Position numbers and translations under genes: made by a program. This document shows positions 5,746 to 11,368 of a stretch of 11,885 nucleotides of DNA, one piece after another. The stretch lies in contig DATDAQ010000011.1 of NCBI GenBank assembly GCA_036525295.1, forward strand, positions 1-11,885. Reading direction: 5' to 3'. Within the stretch, counting starts at the first letter, position 1. The number at the start of each line of letters is the position of its first letter. The DNA is from VRUE01 sp036525295 (GTDB lineage Bacteria > Actinomycetota > Thermoleophilia > Solirubrobacterales > 70-9). The notes under the pieces are model-generated. The model was given only the letters and a program-made list of their open reading frames with translations. It did no database searches and was not told the origin of the DNA.

Positions 5746-6981
5746 ATGAACGCACCGACTGTTGAGGTCGAGAGCCCGCTCGCGCACCTTTCCGAGGAGC
5801 AGCTCGAGCAGCTGGCCCGGGAGCTCGACGAGATCCGCGACCGGACCTTCGCCGATCTCGGCGAACGCGACCGGCGCTACATCGAGAGCATGATCGCGAT
5901 GCAGCGTCGCCTCGCGGTGATGGGGCGCGTGCTGCTGCTCGGAGCCCGCTACCGCCCGGCCAAGATCGCCGGCACCGCCGCTCTCTCGATGTCGAAGATC
6001 CTCGAGAACATGGAGATCGGCCACAACGTCCTGCACGGCCAGTGGGACTGGATGAACGACCCCCAGATCAACTCCTCGACCTGGGACTGGGACACGGCCT
6101 CGACCGCCGAGGCCTGGAAGCACTCGCACAACTACGTCCACCACACCTTCACCAACATCCTCGGCAAGGACAAGGACCTGGGTTACGAGATCATGCGGAT
6201 CGACCCGCAGCAGCGCTGGCACCCGGTCTATCTCGCCCAGCCGCTCTACAACCTGCTGCTGATGGCGTTCTTCGAGTGGGGCGTTGCCCTCCACGACCTC
6301 GACTTCGAGGCGATCCGCAAGGGGCGGAAGTCAAAGGCGCAGGTGAAGCGCGAGCTGCGCGGGATCCGCGAGAAGGCGAAGAGCCAGATCGTCAAGGACT
6401 ACATCGCCTGGCCGCTGCTGAGCGGACTGGCGATGGCAGCCCTCGACGCGGGCCTCGAGGCCCGCGTCGGCGCTAGGCGCCGCGGCGGGCTGGCCGGGAT
6501 CTTGAAGCGCGCCCTCGGCGGCGGCCGGAGCTCCTACCGGGCGGCGGCCTCGGCGAACGCGACGGCGAACGTCGTCCGCAACGTCTGGGCCTACGCGATC
6601 ATCTTCTGTGGCCATTTCCCCGACCAGACCCACACGTTCAAGCCCGAGGAGGTCGAGGACGAGAGCCGCGGCGGCTGGTACGTGCGCCAGCTGACCGGGG
6701 CGGCGAACATCGAGGGGAGCGCGCTCTTCCACGTCGCCAGCGGCAACCTCGGCTACCAGGTCGAGCACCACCTCTTCCCGGACCTGCCGAGCACCCGCTA
6801 CGCGGAGATCGCTCCGCAGGTGAAGCAGATCTGCGAACGCTACGGCCTCCCCTACAACAGCGGTCCCTTCGGGCAGCAGCTCGGAATGGTGCAGCGGACC
6901 ATCCTGCGGCTCGCCTTTCCCGGCGGGGCTCCACGCCCCAAGCCCGGGCCGTACCGGCGGGAGGACCATCCGGCTCTGTGA
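5746..6981 (+). CDS. Membrane acyl-CoA desaturase, DesA3-like, with an internal insertion
   Basis: A 411-residue di-iron integral membrane fatty acyl desaturase, expected to introduce a double bond into stearoyl-CoA-type substrates. The histidine boxes are HNVLH at 93-97 in GHNVLHGQWDWMNDP, HSHNYVHH at 126-133, the extra His in CGHFPD (H290), and QVEHHLFPDLPS at 338-349 (H341, H342). Hydrophobic segments lie near 60-83, 161-182, 218-232 and 277-290. The start is ATG at 5746 with AAAGGAAG just upstream, a good ribosome-binding site. Compared with M. tuberculosis DesA3 as I remember it, about 30 residues are added between KDYIAWPLLSGL (217-228) and SSYRAAASANATANVVRNVW (from 262). The insert is rich in Arg, Gly and Ala and its DNA contains a 26-bp perfect palindrome. 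All His boxes are intact, so the enzyme is probably active. Confidence 0.95.
   Translation: MNAPTVEVESPLAHLSEEQLEQLARELDEIRDRTFADLGERDRRYIESMIAMQRRLAVMGRVLLLGARYRPAKIAGTAALSMSKILENMEIGHNVLHGQWDWMNDPQINSSTWDWDTASTAEAWKHSHNYVHHTFTNILGKDKDLGYEIMRIDPQQRWHPVYLAQPLYNLLLMAFFEWGVALHDLDFEAIRKGRKSKAQVKRELRGIREKAKSQIVKDYIAWPLLSGLAMAALDAGLEARVGARRRGGLAGILKRALGGGRSSYRAAASANATANVVRNVWAYAIIFCGHFPDQTHTFKPEEVEDESRGGWYVRQLTGAANIEGSALFHVASGNLGYQVEHHLFPDLPSTRYAEIAPQVKQICERYGLPYNSGPFGQQLGMVQRTILRLAFPGGAPRPKPGPYRREDHPAL
6444..6469. repeat. 26-bp perfect palindrome inside the desaturase gene
   Basis: The half CGACGCGGGCCTC (6444-6456) is followed directly by its exact reverse complement (6457-6469). It encodes roughly residues 233-242 (LDAGLEARVG). 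A small hairpin follows directly, GGCGC-TAG-GCGCC at 6469-6481, including the uncommon codon pair GCT AGG. Both lie inside the stretch that appears to be inserted relative to DesA3. Confidence 0.85.
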
Positions 6982-7048
6982 TGAGAAGAGGCACCTTCCC
7001 CGGAACCTTCCGTTCAAAGGGGGAGGGACCGTCGGTGGGGGCCAGCTC

Positions 7049-8383
7049 TTAGACGACGCCTCTTAGGCGCGCCGGCAGACCAGGAGCGGGGACAAAAAGG
7101 TGGCGGCGGCTGACTTGTTTTTGTTCGAGAAGATCCTTCTCAACAAGAGCATTCAAATCTTGGCGTGCAGTCTCGTGGGTCACGCTATGACTCAGCGCAT
7201 GCGACTTGTAGGTGTAGGTCGTATCCGGGTCCCGCACTGCGTTGCCGAGGAGGGCAAGCTGTCGGTGGTTGAACTCCGGCGAGCCTTTGATGAGTTTCTC
7301 AACGGCCCGAATCTCGTTGACCTTCTTCTGCAGATACGCGTGCAGCTCATCGATCGCCCGCTTGATGACCTTGAGCTGGTATGCGATGAAATAGGTAGTG
7401 TCCCGGGCGTCGGTCTCCGTGTAGAGGTAGGCCCGGGTGTATTTGCCCGGCGCCTTGCGCAGGATGCTTGAGATCGATAGATACTCGGCCAGCCAATACC
7501 CGTTGGTGCGCATGTACCAGTAGAACAGCGCCCGTGCCGTTCGGCCATTCCCGTCTTCGAAGGGATGGTCGTAACCGAGCCAGAAGTGAAGCAGGATGGC
7601 CCGGATTACCGGATGGATGAAGCGCTCTGAGTCTTCTTCTTCGTTGGCAAAGCGGCACATTGCCTCCAAGCGCTCGGGGAGCTGCTCAGCAGGCGGCGGC
7701 TTGTGGAGGAGCGTGTGGTCATTGCGATCAAAGACTGCGACCCGCTCCTCGTTAGGCCGCTGAAGCCGGCCTGCCGCATCAGGGTTATCAAGGGTTCCCT
7801 CCGTCAGAATCCGCTGCAGCTCCACTACGGCCTCCGGGGTGAGCGTGTCGCCGATCCCTTCTCGCATGAATTGCAGGGCCTGATAGTTATTGAGGATCAT
7901 CCGCTCGCTTCGATCTTTTGGTTTCCGACCGGAGCGCAAAAGAGCCTTCGCTGCTTGTCGTGAGGTCGTCGCCCCCTCCAATTGGCTGGAGCGGATCGCC
8001 TCCTCCATCAAGGAATTGACTAGGTAGTGCTGGCGGGCTTGCTCGTCAGCGGTAACGACATCGCCCATCGCAATCTCACCGCTGCACCGTTGGTCGACGT
8101 AGTGGAGAGCCTGAAAGACCAGGTCGGGAACCGCGTAGACAAAGCTTTTAGCCTCAGGGTCTAGAAGCGGAAGCTGACGATAGAGCTGCCGCCGATTGAC
8201 CTTCAGCCCGAACCACCATTCCCGATGGCTTAGATCGGCAGGCGGTTTGAGATGTTTCAGTTTGTCCCAATGAATGTATTCGCCGCTCCGCTCTTCAACA
8301 TCCGCCCGAAGGATGTCCAGAATCCGGTCGGCTCCGAGTTCTCCTAGAAGATCGGCATATTCGGGGGCGGGCTCGACGTGCAT
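7049..8383 (-). CDS. Fic-domain protein (probable AMP-transferase) with N-terminal inhibitory helix and C-terminal winged helix
   Basis: A 444-residue Fic protein, expected to transfer AMP or another nucleotide part to a protein target. The catalytic motif HPFEDGNGRTAR lies at 273-284 (H273 base, D/N phosphate loop, R281 and R284). The autoinhibitory helix motif S/T-x-x-x-E-G/N is present upstream as SSQLEG at 132-137 (S132, E136, G137), a class II arrangement, so no separate antitoxin is needed. A leading domain (about 20-105) contains YIHWDKLKHLKPP and WWFGLKVNRR. Residues about 370-433 look like a winged helix (FNHRQLALLGNAV, then SVTHETARQDLNALVEKDLL and RRHLFVP). The start is ATG at 8383 with GGAG six bases upstream. 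The frame stays open upstream to 8494 from a TTG, but that only translates the repeat array. Base composition is clearly less GC-rich, with many A/T third positions, suggesting acquisition by transfer. Confidence 0.94.
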   Translation of the reverse strand: MHVEPAPEYADLLGELGADRILDILRADVEERSGEYIHWDKLKHLKPPADLSHREWWFGLKVNRRQLYRQLPLLDPEAKSFVYAVPDLVFQALHYVDQRCSGEIAMGDVVTADEQARQHYLVNSLMEEAIRSSQLEGATTSRQAAKALLRSGRKPKDRSERMILNNYQALQFMREGIGDTLTPEAVVELQRILTEGTLDNPDAAGRLQRPNEERVAVFDRNDHTLLHKPPPAEQLPERLEAMCRFANEEEDSERFIHPVIRAILLHFWLGYDHPFEDGNGRTARALFYWYMRTNGYWLAEYLSISSILRKAPGKYTRAYLYTETDARDTTYFIAYQLKVIKRAIDELHAYLQKKVNEIRAVEKLIKGSPEFNHRQLALLGNAVRDPDTTYTYKSHALSHSVTHETARQDLNALVEKDLLEQKQVSRRHLFVPAPGLPARLRGVV

Positions 8384-8387
8384 TTTT

Positions 8388-8476
8388 ATCTCCAAGCTAT
8401 CTCCAAATATCTCCAAGCTCTTGGAGATACTAGCAATCTCCAAGGACTTGGCAAAACTTGGAGATAAATTGGAGAT
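8388..8476. promoter_or_regulatory. 89-bp symmetric array of eight ATCTCCAA half-sites upstream of fic
   Basis: Exact ATCTCCAA begins at 8388, 8399, 8409 and 8436; exact TTGGAGAT begins at 8421, 8458 and 8469; a degenerate TTGGCAAA begins at 8448. Start-to-start steps are 11, 10, 12, 15, 12, 10 and 11 bp, and the whole is symmetric about 8432. Counting positions 8388-8428 against 8436-8476, 33 of 41 pair. Inside it, ATCTCCAAG-CT-CTTGGAGAT at 8409-8428 is a perfect 9+9 dyad, and 8436-8455 repeats its geometry with a decayed right half. The block ends four bases before the fic ATG. Either a multi-site operator (the helical-turn spacing fits) or an RNA hairpin in the fic leader. Confidence 0.85.
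8390..8393 (-). promoter_or_regulatory. fic ribosome-binding site inside the last repeat copy
   Basis: On the minus strand the copy TTGGAGAT at 8395-8388 supplies GGAG six bases before the ATG at 8383. This decides the fic start over the upstream TTG at 8494. In the transcript the site is complementary to the ATCTCCAA copies farther upstream, so it could be masked. Confidence 0.7.
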
Positions 8477-8544
8477 AGCAACATTTCGCTGCAATTGACC
8501 ACCAAGGCACCCAGTGGAGCGCCTGTCTTATCCGAGGAGGATCA

Positions 8545-8571
8545 GTGACCGCCCTTCGAGTGCCAGGCTGA
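8545..8571 (+). other. Possible short leader ORF or gene remnant
   Basis: GAGGAGG at 8534-8540, the best Shine-Dalgarno match on the plus strand nearby, is followed after four bases by GTG and eight sense codons (MTALRVPG), then TGA. It may be the remains of a gene start, a leader peptide, or chance. Apart from it I see nothing in 8495-8599. Confidence 0.15.
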
Positions 8572-8599
8572 GGGGCAGTTTCGGCGGCGTGATTAGCGT

Positions 8600-8641
8600 C
8601 ACAAGAGCAACTATTTCGTTTAAGAAATAGTTGCTCTTGTG
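8600..8641. promoter_or_regulatory. Perfect 18-bp inverted repeat, probable operator of the marR-transporter operon
   Basis: CACAAGAGCAACTATTTC at 8600-8617 is exactly repeated in inverse at 8624-8641, around a 6-nt centre GTTTAA. It ends 13 bp before the marR ATG at 8655. It is much longer than a single MarR dimer site needs, but the AT-rich inner part, ATTTC-GTTTAA-GAAAT, has the usual MarR operator shape. MarR regulators commonly repress their own operon, so the product of the next gene is the natural candidate ligand. A strong RNA hairpin is the alternative if transcription starts upstream. Confidence 0.7.
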
Positions 8642-8654
8642 CAAATATAGCTCC

Positions 8655-9194
8655 ATGCAGGCGAGTCAGCTCGAAGCGATCATCGAGAAGGTCGACGTTC
8701 CCGAGGTCAGCGAGGGCGCGCTGGAGACCGCGGCGCGGATAAGTGCCCTGCTGCGCCACCTCTTTCTCTACGACCGCGGCAACCTGCTGCGGGTGATCGA
8801 GGAGAGCGGCCTCTCGATGACCCAGTCAAAGGCCCTGCTCGAGCTGGGGGGAGTGGGTGAGGCGACCGAGGCGCGCCAGGTCGGCGACCTGGCGGAGGCG
8901 CTCGGCGTCTCGGTTCCCTCGATGAGCAGGGCGGTCGACGCCCTAGTCAAGAAGCGACTCGCCACCAGGGTCGAGGACCCCGAGGACCGGCGGGTGAGGC
9001 GGATCGCGATCACCGCCCGTGGCAAGAAGCTCGTCGACACCCTGATGGTCGTGCGCCAGGCGGGCATGGAGACGTTCGCCGCGAGCCTCACTGCCGTACA
9101 GAGGCGCAAGCTCGACGCCGCGATCGACTCGCTGATGGATCGCCAGGACATCGCCGAGGCCTACGAGCATTTGAAGGGCGTGGGGCCGGCTTGA
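8655..9194 (+). CDS. MarR family transcriptional regulator
   Basis: A 179-residue winged-helix dimer of the MarR family, probably a ligand-responsive repressor of the exporter encoded next. N-terminal helices (about 20-50, RISALLRHLFLYDRG) form the dimer region. The helix-turn-helix is QVGDLAEALGVSVPSMSRAV at 75-94, with the recognition helix around VPSMSRAVDALVKKRL. The wing is DPEDRRVRRIAIT at 108-120, holding the family's D-x-x-D-x-R pattern. The rest is a long C-terminal helix. The length is somewhat above the usual 140-160 because of the N-terminal extension. The start is ATG at 8655, without an obvious Shine-Dalgarno; an upstream TTG at 8631 would lie inside the inverted repeat and is rejected. 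The stop overlaps the start of the transporter gene (TTGA), indicating translational coupling. Confidence 0.94.
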   Translation: MQASQLEAIIEKVDVPEVSEGALETAARISALLRHLFLYDRGNLLRVIEESGLSMTQSKALLELGGVGEATEARQVGDLAEALGVSVPSMSRAVDALVKKRLATRVEDPEDRRVRRIAITARGKKLVDTLMVVRQAGMETFAASLTAVQRRKLDAAIDSLMDRQDIAEAYEHLKGVGPA

Positions 9195-10687
9195 CTCGCT
9201 ATCGGCACCTGATCACCGAGGACAACCGCAAGTGGTGGACGCTCGGCGCGATGTGCTTCGCGCTGTTCATGATCATGCTCGACAACACGGTCGTGAACGT
9301 GGCGCTGCCCTCGATCCAGCGTGACCTCGATGCCTCGATCTCCGGCCTGGAGTGGACCGTCAACGGCTACACGCTCTCCTTCGCCGTGCTGCTGGCGACC
9401 GGGGGGCGGCTCGGCGACATCTTCGGCCGGCGCCGCATGTTCCTCTTCGGCGTGGTCATCTTCGCCCTCTCCTCGGCGACGGCCGGGTTCGCCGCCAGCC
9501 CGACCGACCTCGTCGTCAGCCGCGTGGTCCAGGGGGTGGGCGCTGCGCTGATGATGCCGGCGACGCTCTCGATCATCACCGACGCTTTCCCGCCGGCCGA
9601 GCGCGGCAAGGCGATGGGCATGTGGGCGGGGGTCTCCGCTCTCGCCCTGGCGGTCGGGCCGGTTGTCGGCGGCCTGCTCACCGAGCACGTCAGCTGGCGG
9701 GCGATCTTCTACCTCAACATCCCGGTCGCGATCGGCGCCGTCACCGCGTCGCTCTTCGCCGTGCGCGAGTCGCGCGACGACACGGTCGGCCGCGAGGTCG
9801 ACTTCGCCGGGGTCGTCGTGCTGACCGGTGCGCTGACGGCGCTGATCCTGGCCCTGGTCGAGGGCAACGAATGGGGCTGGGGCTCGACCGAGATCGTCGC
9901 CCTGCTGATCGGTGCTGCGGTCGGGCTAGCCGCGTTCGCCGTGATCGAGCTGCGGGTCAGGGTGCCGATGGTCGAGTTCCGATTCTTTTCCAACCGCAAC
10001 TTCCTCGGCGCCGTCGTGGTCGCCGCGATCGTCTCCTTCTCGATGCTCGGCGTCTTCTTCTTCCTCGCCCTCTATATGCAGGACATCCTGCGCTACTCGC
10101 CTCTGGAGGCGGGGATCAGGTTCCTGCCCTCGACCCTGATGATCGTCGGCATCGCCCCTATCGCGGGCCGGCTCGCGGACCGCTTCGGGCCGCGCTGGCT
10201 GATCGCCGCCGGGCTCGTCGTCGTCTCCGGCTCGCTCTACAGCTTCAGCGGGATCGCCGTTGACTCCACCTACCTGGAACTGCTTCCCGGCTTCATGCTG
10301 CTCGGCATCGGCATCGCGCTGACGATGTCGCCGATGACCAGCGCCGCGATGAACGCGGTTCCGGTCGAGAAGGCGGGCATCGCCTCGGGCGTCCTCTCGA
10401 TGTTCCGCATGGTCGGCGGCAGCCTCGGCGTCGCCGTCACCGGCGCGATCTTCCAGGGTGCCGTGGGCACCAGCTTCGCCGATGCCGGCCCGCAGGAATT
10501 CGTCGACGCGCTCGGACACGCGATGAGCGTCTGCTCCGTGGTCGCGTTGGCGGGCGCCGTGATCGGTGCCGCGGCGATCCGTGCCAGGCGCGATCCGCTC
10601 AGTCCCGAGGCCGCCGAGGCCGCGGTCAATCCCGGCGGCGAGGAGCTGGCGGGGCGTGAGGTCGCCGCCGGCGAGCCTGTCGCCTGA
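9191..10687 (+). CDS. DHA2 family (EmrB/QacA-type) MFS drug exporter
   Basis: A 498-residue proton-driven multidrug exporter of the 14-helix DHA2 group, in the cytoplasmic membrane. Landmarks: the first helix with motif D1, LDNTVVNVALPS at 30-41 (D31); motif A, GGRLGDIFGRRRMF at 71-84, after helix 2; the helix 4 arginine region RVVQGVGAALMMPATL at 111-126; and motif C, ALAVGPVVGGLLTE at 152-165, the antiporter signature. Regular hydrophobic segments continue to about residue 465, followed by a Glu/Ala/Gly-rich cytoplasmic tail. The TTG start at 9191 overlaps the marR stop by four bases, and the first residues (TEDNRKWWTLGAMC) are typical of the family, which supports this start over later ATGs. 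It forms an operon with marR; yaaA follows after 12 nt. The substrate cannot be told from the sequence. Confidence 0.95.
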   Translation: MTRYRHLITEDNRKWWTLGAMCFALFMIMLDNTVVNVALPSIQRDLDASISGLEWTVNGYTLSFAVLLATGGRLGDIFGRRRMFLFGVVIFALSSATAGFAASPTDLVVSRVVQGVGAALMMPATLSIITDAFPPAERGKAMGMWAGVSALALAVGPVVGGLLTEHVSWRAIFYLNIPVAIGAVTASLFAVRESRDDTVGREVDFAGVVVLTGALTALILALVEGNEWGWGSTEIVALLIGAAVGLAAFAVIELRVRVPMVEFRFFSNRNFLGAVVVAAIVSFSMLGVFFFLALYMQDILRYSPLEAGIRFLPSTLMIVGIAPIAGRLADRFGPRWLIAAGLVVVSGSLYSFSGIAVDSTYLELLPGFMLLGIGIALTMSPMTSAAMNAVPVEKAGIASGVLSMFRMVGGSLGVAVTGAIFQGAVGTSFADAGPQEFVDALGHAMSVCSVVALAGAVIGAAAIRARRDPLSPEAAEAAVNPGGEELAGREVAAGEPVA

Positions 10688-10699
10688 GAGGCTGCGCCG

Positions 10700-11368
10700 G
10701 TGCTGATCCTGCTGCCGCCCTCCGAAGGCAAGGCCGAGCCCGAGGCGGGAGATCCGGTCGACCTCGATTCGCTCGCCTTTGCCGCGGAGCTGAGCGAGCG
10801 GCGCGCCGAGTTGCTGGACAGGTTGGACCCTGGCCTGCGCACGGGCCCCGCCGCACCGGCCGCCGAGGTCTACACAGGCGTCCTCTACCAGCGCCTCGAC
10901 CTGCCGGGCCTGCCGGCAGCCGCCAGGCGGCGAGCGGCGAAGCGGGTCCTGATCGCAAGCGCGCTCTGGGGGTTCGTCCGGCTGAGGGACCGGATCCCGC
11001 ACTACCGCCTGCCTCCCTCGACGAAGCTCGACGGGATCGGCCCGCTCGCCGCCTGGTGGCGGGACTCGCTGCGGGCGGCGCTGCCCGACGAGCCCGGCGG
11101 GATGATCGTCGACATGCGCTCGGGTCCCTACGTCGCGGCGTGGAAGCCGAAGCGGGCGCAGTTGCTCGCGGTGCGCGCCTTTCGCGATGAGGGCGGGGAG
11201 CGCAAGGCCGTGTCCCACATGGCCAAGGCGGTGCGGGGGGAAGTTGCCCGTGCCTTGCTGCTCGCCAAGTCCGAGGCCCATAGCCCCGAGCAGGTTGCTG
11301 CCGTCGCACGGGAGGCCGGCTTCGAGGTCGAGTTGACCTCGGCGAGCCTCGACGTGATCGTCAGCTGA
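10700..11368 (+). CDS. yaaA: YaaA (UPF0246) family peroxide-stress protein
   Basis: A 222-residue YaaA family protein. In E. coli, YaaA lowers free intracellular iron and limits DNA damage during hydrogen peroxide stress; E. coli YaaA is about 258 residues, so this is a shorter actinobacterial form. Family features: the N-terminus MLILLPPSEGKA; EVYTGVLYQRLDL around 56-68 (matching VYTGL in E. coli); RVLIASALWGFVRLRDRIPHYRL around 82-104 (landmarks SALWG, L-D-IPHYRL); the VDMRSGPYVAAWKPK region; and SHMAKAVRGEVARALL around 172-187, matching the SFYAKKARG segment. The start is GTG at 10700, 12 nt after the transporter stop, so it probably shares its transcript. The last eight bases overlap bioD, which faces it. 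Confidence 0.93.
   Translation: MLILLPPSEGKAEPEAGDPVDLDSLAFAAELSERRAELLDRLDPGLRTGPAAPAAEVYTGVLYQRLDLPGLPAAARRRAAKRVLIASALWGFVRLRDRIPHYRLPPSTKLDGIGPLAAWWRDSLRAALPDEPGGMIVDMRSGPYVAAWKPKRAQLLAVRAFRDEGGERKAVSHMAKAVRGEVARALLLAKSEAHSPEQVAAVAREAGFEVELTSASLDVIVS

Noticed and set aside
7001..7012. CGGAA-CC-TTCCG between the convergent desaturase and fic genes as a terminator.
   Set aside because: The five-pair stem with a two-base loop and no T-run is too weak; I see no convincing terminator in 6982-7048.
8388..8476. The octamer array as a CRISPR or satellite repeat.
   Set aside because: Units are only 8 bp, in both orientations and with no unique spacers of constant length.
8384..8494. Upstream extension of the Fic protein from a TTG at 8494, giving an N-terminus with repeated KSLEI-like words.
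   Set aside because: The repeated residues simply translate the octamer array. The ATG at 8383 has a well-placed GGAG and the family-like sequence begins after it.
8631..8654. marR start at TTG 8631.
   Set aside because: It lies inside the perfect inverted repeat; the ATG at 8655 gives a normal MarR N-terminus.
7049..8654. Fic gene as half of a toxin-antitoxin pair.
   Set aside because: The inhibitory motif SSQLEG is in the same chain, and no small antitoxin-like gene lies beside it.
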